Assembly: GCA_024742485.1 (NCBI GenBank)
Contig: JANSYK010000003.1
Span: 558,001-622,000 of the forward strand
Reading direction: 5' to 3'
Length of the DNA: 64,000 nt
From: Alphaproteobacteria bacterium
Lineage (GTDB): Bacteria > Pseudomonadota > Alphaproteobacteria > Rhizobiales > Rhizobiaceae
Shown here: positions 26,879 to 35,198 of the stretch, in pieces
How the letters are laid out: every line of letters begins with the position of its first letter
How positions within the stretch are numbered: the stretch's first letter is position 1
Translations under genes and position numbers: made by a program
Notes under the pieces: generated by a model
Told to the model about the DNA's origin: nothing
Seen by the model: only the letters and a program-made list of their open reading frames with translations
The model's database searches: none

Positions 26879-27461
26879 CAGGGCACGCGCTGCCCAATAT
26901 GTCGGGCATCTTCAGATCATTGACGCGTGACCCGCCGGTTGTCGGTGTATCAAATAGCGTCAGAACCAATTTGAAGGGTTTGTTTTCCCGTCCGGTCGCC
27001 AGCCAGTTACCCGGTTGCGGTCGATTGGCGATCCTGATTTCAAAGGCGCCGCTCTGATCTTTGAGAACATTGTTCGAGTGGAAGGCTGATGGAAACTGCT
27101 CGCCGGCCTCAAGCAGGACATCGTTTGCGTCGGTCGCGTGAAGTGTCCAGAAGCGCGCCGGTGGCGTTTCTCCAACGACGATATAATGACAATTCGTAAC
27201 AAGCCGATTACCCTCTTCGTCTCGTTCGGCGATAAAGGCCAGCCCCTCTGCATCGCCAAGAAGAAGTTTGCCGGACCGTGCCCGGTGTGCCTTTGCATAG
27301 GGATCAGCATTTTCCGTATGTGCCTCTGGCCACGCTCTCCAGGCACCCAGACCGATGGATCCGAAGCCGACCGTTGCCTTCAGCGCATAGACTGCAGTGG
27401 CGGTCGCACCGCCAAAAGAGATGAGCAGAATGACTGCGACTGAAAAGGGAACGCGAAGCAA
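26871..27461 (-). CDS. DUF1214-domain protein
   Basis: 196 residues with an N-terminal membrane helix (about 5-28). The characteristic DUF1214 block is present: FWTLHATDAND, FHSNNVLKDQSGAFEIRI and the GNWLATG segment (about 100-160). It overlaps the DUF1254 gene by 8 bp, so both are translated together and probably form a two-subunit version of the usual fusion. It lies 100 bp downstream of the penicillin-binding protein gene on the same strand. Confidence 0.83.
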   Translation of the reverse strand: MLRVPFSVAVILLISFGGATATAVYALKATVGFGSIGLGAWRAWPEAHTENADPYAKAHRARSGKLLLGDAEGLAFIAERDEEGNRLVTNCHYIVVGETPPARFWTLHATDANDVLLEAGEQFPSAFHSNNVLKDQSGAFEIRIANRPQPGNWLATGRENKPFKLVLTLFDTPTTGGSRVNDLKMPDILGSACPDG

Positions 27462-27561
27462 TGACGCAAGACCTGTTACAGGGTTTCAACGGGAATCAGA
27501 CATAGCAGTTGCGAGACGTCGATTTCAATTGAAAGACGCGGTCTGCCGAAAGGAAGACCGT

Positions 27562-29688
27562 TCAGTAGGGAAGGGCGGCGCGCAATTGTGCCGACTTCGC
27601 CGGCTCCGGCTTGGCTGGCTGGGCAGGAGTGGAATTCGCGAAACCGTCCGCCAGTTCACGCAGAATGCGTGTGGCGTCTTTCGACAACATGCGCGGGCGA
27701 ACCACGGTCGTGCCGGCATCATCATCAAAGGCATTGGATGCGATGCTGTCCGCACCGTCCTCGGTTTCCTTTTCGGGTGGCTCCAGCCCGGGGATGGGAC
27801 GCAAATCCACCCCCTGATGTGCGAAGGTCATCAGTTCCTTGAATGTCATGGCCGGAAGCGAGCCACCAGTCATGCGCCGTGATGAAGTGTAGTCATCATT
27901 GCCGAACCACACTGCTGCTGTGTAATTTCCGGTAAAACCCACAAACCATCCGTCGCGATAGGCTTGGGTCGTGCCGGTTTTCCCGGCCGTGGTGATGTTT
28001 TCCAGTTTGGCTCGCCGTCCCGTGCCCCATTCCGGAATCTGCGCCATGATCGTGTTCATCGCGGTGGTGGCTTCGACGCTGAGAATCCGTTCCCTTGGCG
28101 GCGCATCGCGCCCGTGATCATAGAGAACTTCGCCGCCATAATTGATGATCTGCGTGATGCCGTGTCGGTTCGATGCCATTCCACCAGCTGGAAGAACCGC
28201 ATAGGCTGTTGCCTGGTCGAGGACCGTTACTTCGGACGTGCCAAGCGGCATGGTCTTGTCGATGCGGATTGTCGATTCGATACCCATGCGTTTCGCCGTC
28301 TCGGCAATTGCCGGTGTTCCCAGGTGATCGCGTGCAAGGCGAACGGGGATCGTGTTCACGGATTTGACCAGGGCCCGCGTGATGTCCATCCGTCCGGAAT
28401 AACCCCGACCGTAATTGCGTGGCGACCAGCCACGCCAGGTAATCGGTGCGTCCCGAATGGTCGTATCGGGCGTGAAGCCATTCTCCATGGCTGTTGCGTA
28501 GACATAAACCTTGAAAGATGAGCCAGGCTGTCGCAGCGCGCGTGTTGCGCGGTTGAACTGGCTTTCTCCATAGTCGCGCCCCCCGACCATGGCCCGCACG
28601 GCTCCGCCATTTTCCAGCAACACGATCGCGCCCTGTTTGACGCCGTATCGTTTGCCGTGCTGACGCAATCCAAGTTCCAGCGCCTCCTCGGCAGCCTTCT
28701 GCAGGCCAAGGTCAATGGTGGTGCGGACAATCAGAGAATGTTGCGCGTAGGGCGAGGCTATGCGCTTGACCTCCTCGAAGGCCCAATCCAGGAAGTAATC
28801 GGGCGCTTCGGCATTGCCGCGGTCAACCACATCAGCCGGGTTGCGCCGGGCGCCTATCACCTGACCTTCGGTCATCAACTGTCCCTGGACCAGATTTGTC
28901 AGGACCTCATTCGCTCGTGCGCGCGCAGCCGGAAGGTTGATGTGTGGTGCGTAGCGGGCAGGGGCCTTGAAAAGGCCGGCGAGCATCGCTGATTCAGCCA
29001 GATTCACATCCGTGACATCCTTGCCGAAATAATATTGTGATGCCGCAGCAATGCCAAATGTTCCGCCGCCCATATAGGCGCGATCGAGATACAGCCTCAG
29101 AATGTCGTTTTTGGGAAGATTGGCTTCCAGCCACAGGGCCAGAAAAGCCTCCTTTATCTTGCGTTCGATGGTGCGCTCATTTGTCAGAAACAGGTTTTTG
29201 GCAAGCTGTTGGGTGATGGTTGATCCGCCCTGAACCACTGAGTTCGCCCGGACATTTTCGGTCATGGCGCGAGCCAGTCCGAAAAGATCGATGCCAAAAT
29301 GCTCGAAAAACCGGCGGTCTTCGGTGGCCAGAACCGTTTTGATCAGATGATCGGGAAGGTCCTCGATCGGAACCGCATCCTCGTGAATGATGCCGCGATG
29401 GCCGATCTCGTTTCCATAGCGGTCCAGAAATGTAACCGCGAAATCATCCTGCTCTTTCCAGTTGCCCCACGTTTCCTCAAAGGCCGGCAATGCCAGCGTC
29501 AACATCAAAACGGCACCAGCCGTTCCGAGCGTCATGGTTTCGCCAAGAACCTCGAAAAAGGCCCGCTTGTAGCCGCTGACCCTGAAGCGGCGAAAGAAGA
29601 TATTGATCTCCTCCCATTTCTCCGCGAGCCCGGAGCCCGCAGACCACAAGGTCGAGTCAATCCACGAATCAAGCCGCAGCAGGTTCAT
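27562..29688 (-). CDS. class A penicillin-binding protein (PBP1A-like)
   Basis: 708 residues from the Met at 29688; a longer frame to 29775 exists, but the conserved part begins at MNLLRLDSWIDSTLW. One membrane helix (about 55-75) is followed by a glycosyltransferase GT51 domain: EDRRFFEHFG with the catalytic Glu (about 121) and GGSTITQQLAKNLFL. The transpeptidase domain has SxxK in PGSSFK (about 388), SVN (about 444) and KTGTT (about 568). The enzyme polymerises and cross-links peptidoglycan in the periplasm. A Pro/Ala/Lys-rich tail ends the protein. It is divergent from the YcgN-type gene. Confidence 0.93.
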   Translation of the reverse strand: MNLLRLDSWIDSTLWSAGSGLAEKWEEINIFFRRFRVSGYKRAFFEVLGETMTLGTAGAVLMLTLALPAFEETWGNWKEQDDFAVTFLDRYGNEIGHRGIIHEDAVPIEDLPDHLIKTVLATEDRRFFEHFGIDLFGLARAMTENVRANSVVQGGSTITQQLAKNLFLTNERTIERKIKEAFLALWLEANLPKNDILRLYLDRAYMGGGTFGIAAASQYYFGKDVTDVNLAESAMLAGLFKAPARYAPHINLPAARARANEVLTNLVQGQLMTEGQVIGARRNPADVVDRGNAEAPDYFLDWAFEEVKRIASPYAQHSLIVRTTIDLGLQKAAEEALELGLRQHGKRYGVKQGAIVLLENGGAVRAMVGGRDYGESQFNRATRALRQPGSSFKVYVYATAMENGFTPDTTIRDAPITWRGWSPRNYGRGYSGRMDITRALVKSVNTIPVRLARDHLGTPAIAETAKRMGIESTIRIDKTMPLGTSEVTVLDQATAYAVLPAGGMASNRHGITQIINYGGEVLYDHGRDAPPRERILSVEATTAMNTIMAQIPEWGTGRRAKLENITTAGKTGTTQAYRDGWFVGFTGNYTAAVWFGNDDYTSSRRMTGGSLPAMTFKELMTFAHQGVDLRPIPGLEPPEKETEDGADSIASNAFDDDAGTTVVRPRMLSKDATRILRELADGFANSTPAQPAKPEPAKSAQLRAALPY

Positions 29689-29798
29689 GCCCCGTTTGCG
29701 CGGCCTGTCTGCGTGATTGAATGGGTCCTGCAACTGAACTTCCCATCTATTGACTGCACCACATGCAACGTTCAAAACCCGTATGGTGCACGCGGATC

Positions 29799-30356
29799 AT
29801 GAATTCATTGCATACGCGGTATTGTTTTGCCCACAATTTACCAAAAGGACAAGGGTTGCACCAAAAAGTGACGTTCCCCAAAAATGCATCCGCCGAATTG
29901 AGCGAACCGCCGTTCTGGAAAACAACTGCACTCGATGAATTGAGCCAGCAGCAATGGGAAAGCCTGTGCGATGGCTGCGGCCGTTGCTGCCTGAACAAGC
30001 TTGAAGATTGGGATACCGGCGAGATCGCCTGGACCAATGTCGCCTGCAAATTGCTTGATGTCGACACTTGCCGTTGCAAGGACTACGGCAATCGTCAGGC
30101 AAAAGTTCCTGACTGCATCGGTTTGACCCCGAAGACCGTCCGGGCATTGTCCTGGTTGCCGCCAAGTTGCGGATACCGTCTGGTCGCCGAAGGGCGCGAT
30201 CTTTACTGGTGGCACCCCCTCGTGTCGGGGGACGCGCAGACCGTTCACGAGGCCGGCGTTTCCGTCAGGGGGCGGACTGTTCCCGAGGCAGGGTTGGAGG
30301 CCGAGGACTTCGAGGACTACATTGTCGAGTGGCCCTTCGAGTCGGTCGAAGTCTGA
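29799..30356 (+). CDS. YcgN/UPF0260-family cysteine-cluster protein
   Basis: 185 residues from this ATG, but conserved sequence begins only at about residue 37 ([12 protein letters not shown]). Possible alternative starts are TTG 29856, which has AAAAGGAC upstream, and GTG 29868. The family signature is strong: [42 protein letters not shown] and [11 protein letters not shown]. Its many conserved cysteines suggest Zn or Fe-S binding; a role in the cytosol is likely but the function is not known. Divergent from the penicillin-binding protein. Confidence 0.88.
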   Translation: MNSLHTRYCFAHNLPKGQGLHQKVTFPKNASAELSEPPFWKTTALDELSQQQWESLCDGCGRCCLNKLEDWDTGEIAWTNVACKLLDVDTCRCKDYGNRQAKVPDCIGLTPKTVRALSWLPPSCGYRLVAEGRDLYWWHPLVSGDAQTVHEAGVSVRGRTVPEAGLEAEDFEDYIVEWPFESVEV

Positions 30357-30403
30357 AACGTCGCCCTACTGATTCAGCCAAATGCCGGCTCTGTCCTAAT
30401 CCC

Positions 30404-30419
30404 GTTCATTTGCAGTTCA
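30404..30419 (+). promoter_or_regulatory. GTTCA direct repeat upstream of the feuN-like gene
   Basis: GTTCA occurs at 30404 and again at 30415, an 11-bp period, with a further ATTCAGCC at 30372. Direct repeats one helical turn apart are typical of OmpR-family binding sites, so this could be a site for the FeuP-like regulator. Confidence 0.3.
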
Positions 30420-30545
30420 GCATTGCCGGTGTAGAAATGGTCACACACGGCAGTTCCTGCCGACGATTGTCAGGAATGGCCAGATGTTGAATGAATGATG
30501 GCGACCGGAGACAAAACGAAATTGACCATCAGGAGTTTGAGGTGG

Positions 30546-30806
30546 ATGATGACCGCATGTTCCAGAAGACAGTTACTGCTTGCGATGATCGCCGTGCCTT
30601 TCGCCATGGCAGCGGGTGTCGGGTCGGCAGAAGCAGCGCCGGATTGCTCTGCGGCCGTGCAGCGTGTTCTTGCCCAGACCAAGGGTGAATTGCTTTCGGT
30701 ATCGGTCGCCAAAAGCGGTGGACAGGATGTTTGTAGAGTGACGGTGCTGGCCAATGACTCCAGCGGCAATCGCCGGCGCAAGGTCACGGTCAACGCCAAA
30801 CCCTAG
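30546..30806 (+). CDS. small exported PepSY-like protein, FeuN-like modulator
   Basis: 86 residues from the ATG at 30546, which has AGGAG 10 bases upstream. The signal peptide (about 1-29) ends near GSAEAAP. The mature part, SAAVQRVLAQTKGELLSVSV to RRKVTVNAKP, resembles a half PepSY domain, and two cysteines could pair. Size, signal peptide and position directly before a FeuP/FeuQ-like pair match FeuN of Sinorhizobium meliloti, a periplasmic protein that restrains the FeuQ kinase. Sequence identity to FeuN could not be checked, so the name is held back. Confidence 0.65.
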   Translation: MMTACSRRQLLLAMIAVPFAMAAGVGSAEAAPDCSAAVQRVLAQTKGELLSVSVAKSGGQDVCRVTVLANDSSGNRRRKVTVNAKP

Positions 30807-30860
30807 GCCGCAACCACGGGCTGTGTGTCGCGAAATTCAGGAAACATCGGGCAAAACTCT

Positions 30861-31532
30861 ATGCGAATACTTGTTGTTGAAGACGATCGGGATTTGAACA
30901 GGCAGGTGTCCGAGGCCCTGGAGGAGGCTGGCTATGTGGTCGACAAGGCATTTGACGGTTCAGAGGGACATTTCCTCGGCGATACCGAACCCTATGACGC
31001 GGTTATCCTGGATATTGGTCTTCCGGAAATGGACGGCATATCGGTTCTTGAGGAATGGCGGTCAGCCGGCCGGGCAATGCCCGTATTGATCCTGACGGCA
31101 CGCGACCGCTGGAGCGACAAGGTGGCTGGTATCGACGCGGGAGCAGATGACTATGTCGCCAAACCCTTTCACGTCGAAGAAGTTCTGGCGCGGATCAGGG
31201 CACTGATCCGCCGCGCGGCCGGACATTCGTCCTCGGAAATCGTTTGCGGGCCATTGCGTCTTGATACAAGGGGCGCCAAGGCGACCGTCGACGGCAAGGC
31301 CCTGAAACTGACCTCCCATGAGTTTCGTCTTCTATCCTATCTTGTCCATCACGTGAACAAGGTCGTGTCGCGCACGGAACTGGTCGAGCACATGTACGAT
31401 CAGGATTTTGATCGTGATTCCAATACGATAGAAGTTTTTGTTGGGCGGCTTCGCAAAAAGCTTGGTGTGGATATGATCGAGACGATACGAGGCCTCGGCT
31501 ATCGCATCCAGGCACCGGGCGATGGCACCTGA
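30861..31532 (+). CDS. feuP: OmpR-family response regulator, FeuP-like
   Basis: 223 residues from ATG 30861, where the receiver begins at once (MRILVVEDDRDLN). Asp51 in AVILDIGLPEMDG is the phosphorylation site and the Lys lies in VAKPFHVEEV. The C-terminal winged helix ends with FVGRLRKKLGVDMIETIRGLGYRI. It overlaps the kinase gene by 11 bp. In rhizobia and Brucella this pair controls, among other targets, the export of cyclic beta-glucans and hence osmotic adaptation. The assignment rests on sequence resemblance and on the small exported protein upstream. Confidence 0.75.
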   Translation: MRILVVEDDRDLNRQVSEALEEAGYVVDKAFDGSEGHFLGDTEPYDAVILDIGLPEMDGISVLEEWRSAGRAMPVLILTARDRWSDKVAGIDAGADDYVAKPFHVEEVLARIRALIRRAAGHSSSEIVCGPLRLDTRGAKATVDGKALKLTSHEFRLLSYLVHHVNKVVSRTELVEHMYDQDFDRDSNTIEVFVGRLRKKLGVDMIETIRGLGYRIQAPGDGT

Positions 31533-32937
31533 ACGCAGCACCGGTCAGTCGCGATCGCTCACTGCCCGCGTCCTGACCATAGCATCGCTATGGGCAGTGA
31601 TTGCGCTTTTTGTCGTGGCGGTCCTTATTTCCACGCTCTACCGCAATGGCGTGGAAAGAAGTTTTCGTGAACTGCTCCGTGCTCAGCTCTACAATGTGAT
31701 CAATTCTGTTTCGCTGGGCGAGGCCGGGCGGCTTGACGGGACGCCGCAACTTGGAGACCTGCGATTTACGCAGCCCGGGTCCGGCTGGTATTGGATCGTC
31801 GACATTATCGAAGGCGGGCAGGCAGACAGGGCATCGTCGGTATCCTTGAGCGGGCAGAATGTGGCCATTGCCGATGTCGCCGAAGTTCCGTTCAACAGCC
31901 GATATGAACGGGTCTACAGCTCCAAAGACAGCAATGGACGTAGCGTTCTTGTATCGGAAACCGAAGTGCTGCTGGGTGACCAGGGCGAGGTCGCCCGATT
32001 TCGGGTGACCGGCAACCAGGCGGATGTCGACACGGATGTTTCCGCCTTTTCGCGCCAACTTTATTTGTTTTTGGCCGTGTTTGGCATTGGCAGCCTGCTG
32101 GTCAATGCGATTGCCATTCTGTTCGGCTTGCGCCCTCTTGATCGCATCCGGCGGTCGCTCGAACAAATCAGGGGCGGCAAGACGGACGCACTGGAGGGGA
32201 GTTTTCCGCGGGAAATCGCGCCGCTAACCGATGAAGTGAACGCGCTGATCGACAACAATCGCCGCGTGGTTGAACGCGCTCGAATGCAAGTCGGTAATCT
32301 TGCCCATTCGTTGAAGACACCAATCGCGGTTCTGTTGAACGAATCGCGAAACATGGCCCCGGAACAGGCACGTCTGGTTGGTGAGCAGGCAACCGCCATG
32401 CAAAATCAGGTGCAACACTATCTGGATCGGGCACGCATCGCATCGCAGCAAAACTCCATTCTTGTCCGGACCGACACAACACAGACGCTTCAGCGTCTGG
32501 TCCGCGTGATGGAACGGCTCAATCGCGATCTGCAATATGAGCTGGATATCCCCGTGACGGTCCCTGACTTGGCAATGGAGCAACATGACGTCGAGGAACT
32601 CCTTGGCAACGTTTTGGAAAATGCCGGAAAATGGGCAGCCGATTCCATTCGTATCACTGTCAAGACCATCAACAATGGCGAATTGGCTGACGCCAAAGAG
32701 CAACCTCAGGTCTGGCTGGAAATCAGTGTGGAAGACAACGGTCCGGGCATGCCCGACGATCAGATTGCCGAAGCCATGAAACGCGGCAGGCGGCTGGATG
32801 AATCCAAGCCCGGTACAGGATTGGGATTGTCGATTATCAAGGAAATAACCGGTGAATATAAAGGCAGTGTCGTGCTGGACCGCAGTCAAATGGGGGGGCT
32901 TCGCGTCCGGCTCAAACTCCCGGTTGCGGTTCGTTAA
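31522..32937 (+). CDS. feuQ: sensor histidine kinase, FeuQ-like
   Basis: 471 residues. Two membrane helices (about 15-40 and 178-200) flank a periplasmic sensor of about 140 residues, followed by a HAMP-like linker and the kinase core. The phospho-acceptor is His262 in LAHSLKTPIAVLLNES; the N box is LLGNVLENAGKWA, and DNGPGMP and GTGLGLSII complete the ATP site. It overlaps its regulator gene by 11 bp. The periplasmic loop would be the place of contact with a FeuN-like inhibitor. Confidence 0.75.
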   Translation: MAPERSTGQSRSLTARVLTIASLWAVIALFVVAVLISTLYRNGVERSFRELLRAQLYNVINSVSLGEAGRLDGTPQLGDLRFTQPGSGWYWIVDIIEGGQADRASSVSLSGQNVAIADVAEVPFNSRYERVYSSKDSNGRSVLVSETEVLLGDQGEVARFRVTGNQADVDTDVSAFSRQLYLFLAVFGIGSLLVNAIAILFGLRPLDRIRRSLEQIRGGKTDALEGSFPREIAPLTDEVNALIDNNRRVVERARMQVGNLAHSLKTPIAVLLNESRNMAPEQARLVGEQATAMQNQVQHYLDRARIASQQNSILVRTDTTQTLQRLVRVMERLNRDLQYELDIPVTVPDLAMEQHDVEELLGNVLENAGKWAADSIRITVKTINNGELADAKEQPQVWLEISVEDNGPGMPDDQIAEAMKRGRRLDESKPGTGLGLSIIKEITGEYKGSVVLDRSQMGGLRVRLKLPVAVR

Positions 32938-33026
32938 TCTTTCAATTCCATGATCAACAAAAGACTGCCACAATACGGCGCTAACGGTGCACGCCGGCAA
33001 AGCGATGAACCCAGAGGGGTGATGCC

Positions 33027-33449
33027 ATGAAAATCGGAATAGTCGTCGTTTCAGCGATGCTGATTGCGGCCGGTTGTACGAGCAATTCGGGTCAGCCGAA
33101 GGTCCTGAACGCCTTTGTCCCTTCCTCTGGTGGTAAAAACTCCGTTATCGAAGCGCTCAATGGTGGCATCATCGATCCAACGGTTTCGGCCACATTGAAC
33201 GCCGAGGATCGCATGAAGGCATTGGAGGCCGAGTATCGCGCACTGGAGATTGCACCCAGCGGGCAAATCGTCGCATGGCGAGGCTCTCAAAGCACGATTT
33301 CCGGTGAAGTTTACGCCGCTCAACCCTACGAGGTCGGGTCGCAAAACTGCCGGCAATACGTGCATAAGATCGATAATCGCGGACAGATGACCAGCACGCG
33401 CGGGACCGCGTGTCGCAACGAAGATGGCAGCTGGACCCCGCTTGTCTAG
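33027..33449 (+). CDS. lipoprotein with a 17-kDa surface-antigen-type C-terminus
   Basis: 140 residues. A lipoprotein signal peptide ends in the lipobox LIAAGC, so the mature protein starts at Cys17. The C-terminal part (about 75-140), with IVAWRGSQSTISGEVYAAQPY, QNCRQYVHKI and GTACRNEDGSW, matches the RT0821/Lpp0805 and rickettsial 17-kDa antigen type. It is probably an outer-membrane lipoprotein of structural role. AGAGGGGTG provides the ribosome-binding site. It lies 89 bp after the kinase gene; whether they share a transcript is unclear. Confidence 0.82.
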   Translation: MKIGIVVVSAMLIAAGCTSNSGQPKVLNAFVPSSGGKNSVIEALNGGIIDPTVSATLNAEDRMKALEAEYRALEIAPSGQIVAWRGSQSTISGEVYAAQPYEVGSQNCRQYVHKIDNRGQMTSTRGTACRNEDGSWTPLV

Positions 33450-33453
33450 GATC

Positions 33454-33541
33454 GCCTATTCCCTTAGATCACTTCAGGCTTAAGGGGCACCGGTTCCATT
33501 TAAGCTGGATGCGATCTAGACAGGGGTCGCGGGGAATAGGC
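33454..33541. repeat. 88-nt nested palindromic intergenic element
   Basis: Three nested inverted repeats: GCCTATTCCC (33454) with GGGAATAGGC (33532), TAGATC (33465) with GATCTA (33513), and GCTTAA (33478) with TTAAGC (33500). The centre holds ACCGGT. Such a long multi-stem structure in a short gap resembles the dispersed palindromic elements of rhizobial genomes, such as RIME-type repeats. No T-run follows, so it is not a simple terminator. Copy number cannot be judged from one window. Confidence 0.6.
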
Positions 33542-33597
33542 TCTGCGCAAGCTGATCCCTCGTCTGCAACCCGCGCGATGGTCATTGATCAGAGATC

Positions 33598-34749
33598 ATG
33601 ATGTTTTGGATTTTGGCTGCCCTGATGACGGTGGCCGTTGCGATTGCCCTTCTTGTCCCGCTGGCACGCCGTCCGCACGACGAAGCGCCAGAGCAGGATT
33701 TTGATGTCGAAGTCTATCGCGACCAATTGCGTGAAATCGATCGCGATGTCGAAAACAATCTCATTTCTGCAAAGGAATCAGAATTTGCAAAGGCGGAGGT
33801 CGGGCGCCGTCTGATCAAGGTGTCGAAGCAGGCGGAGCGAAAATCCAGTCCGGCACGCAGCCTGTCCTGGGCAGGACGCGCGGCTGTCACTATCCTGTTG
33901 CCCTCATTCGCGATCATCGGCTATCTGTCCTTCGGCAATCCCGGGATGCCATCTCAGCCCTTTGCCGCCCGTCAGGACAATTCAACCGTCACCCAAAATC
34001 CGCCCGCTGAGCAAGACGAGCAGAACGCGCCGGAAAACCAGAACATCGAAGCGCTGGTGGCGCAGGCGGAAAGCCATCTGGAAAGCAATCCCGATGACGG
34101 CAAGGGGTGGGACGTCGTTGCGCCTATTTATATGCGTCTGGGGCGTCTGCCGCAGGCAGAAACGGCTTACCGCAATGCGATCCGCTTGCTGGGTTCGACA
34201 GCGGTTCGCCAGGCTGGACTCGGGCAAGCTCTCTTTGCCCAGGCAGGTGGCGTTGTCACCCCGGATGCGCGCAGGGCATTTGAGGCCGTGCTCAAATTCG
34301 AACCACAAAACCCGTTTGCAGCCTATTTCATGGCACTGGCCTTGGCCCAGGACGGCAAGCGGGACGAGGCACTTCAGGCATTCAACGCAATTGCCCAGAA
34401 CTCGCCCTCCGATGCACCATGGATGCCCCCTGTGCGGCAGCAGATCCAAATCCTGACAGGTCCCGACAGCGAACAGGTGGAGGCTGCCATGGATATGTCA
34501 CCTGAGCAGCGCCAGGAGATGATTGTCGGAATGGTTGCCGGTCTGGATGCCCGTCTTCAGGATAATCCGGATGATATCGAGGGTTGGCTCCGGCTGATCC
34601 GGTCCTACATTGTTTTGGGACAGGTTGATCAGGCGGTGCGGGCGCTGGGGCAGGCGCTGGGCAGTTTCCAGGAAGGGTCCACGCAACAACTGGCACTGAA
34701 GGGTTTGGCGGCGGAGCTTGGACTGGAGAACACAGGATTGAGCGAATGA
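33598..34749 (+). CDS. ccmI: cytochrome c maturation protein CcmI
   Basis: 383 residues; the start is this ATG or the next codon, also ATG. Two N-terminal membrane helices (about 2-22 and 97-115) are separated by a cytoplasmic loop with [14 protein letters not shown], the CcmI signature. The periplasmic part has TPR repeats (about 155-270) that hold apocytochrome c for heme ligation, followed by a second helical segment. It opens the ccmI-ccmE-ccmF-ccmH operon and overlaps ccmE by four bases (ATGA). Confidence 0.92.
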   Translation: MMFWILAALMTVAVAIALLVPLARRPHDEAPEQDFDVEVYRDQLREIDRDVENNLISAKESEFAKAEVGRRLIKVSKQAERKSSPARSLSWAGRAAVTILLPSFAIIGYLSFGNPGMPSQPFAARQDNSTVTQNPPAEQDEQNAPENQNIEALVAQAESHLESNPDDGKGWDVVAPIYMRLGRLPQAETAYRNAIRLLGSTAVRQAGLGQALFAQAGGVVTPDARRAFEAVLKFEPQNPFAAYFMALALAQDGKRDEALQAFNAIAQNSPSDAPWMPPVRQQIQILTGPDSEQVEAAMDMSPEQRQEMIVGMVAGLDARLQDNPDDIEGWLRLIRSYIVLGQVDQAVRALGQALGSFQEGSTQQLALKGLAAELGLENTGLSE

Positions 34750-35183
34750 CCCGGAAACAAAAGAGACTGGCGATTATCGGAGGCGGGGTCAGCGTGATCG
34801 CTGCTGCCGTTCTTTTGGTTCTGTTTGCGCTGCAGGAGCAGATTGTCTACTTCCACTCACCCTCCGATGTGGTGGAGAAACAGGTCGGTTCCGGTACCCG
34901 TATCAGGCTTGGTGGTCTGGTGGAAGACGGATCGGTAGTCCGCGGTCAGGGATCAGAAGTTGCCTTTGCCGTCACTGATACGGCCAACACGGTTTCCGTT
35001 CGCTATGAGGGGATATTGCCGGACCTGTTTCGCGAGGGACAGGGCGTGGTTGTCGAAGGCGCCTTTCCCCAGGCGGGAGCGCCCTTCGTTGCTGACACCG
35101 TGCTCGCCAAGCATGATGAAACCTACATGCCCCGCGAAGTTGCGGACAGTCTGAAGGACAAGGGTGTTTGGCAGGGAGAATGA
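34746..35183 (+). CDS. ccmE: heme chaperone CcmE
   Basis: 145 residues: a short cytoplasmic start (MTRKQKRL), one membrane anchor (about 8-29) and a periplasmic beta-barrel. The heme-binding His123 and the nearby Tyr127 lie in [10 protein letters not shown], as in functional CcmE. The protein carries heme to the CcmF/CcmH ligase. The ATG overlaps the ccmI stop; ccmF starts 15 bp after. Confidence 0.95.
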   Translation: MTRKQKRLAIIGGGVSVIAAAVLLVLFALQEQIVYFHSPSDVVEKQVGSGTRIRLGGLVEDGSVVRGQGSEVAFAVTDTANTVSVRYEGILPDLFREGQGVVVEGAFPQAGAPFVADTVLAKHDETYMPREVADSLKDKGVWQGE

Positions 35184-35198
35184 CAGTGGGGACGCGCC

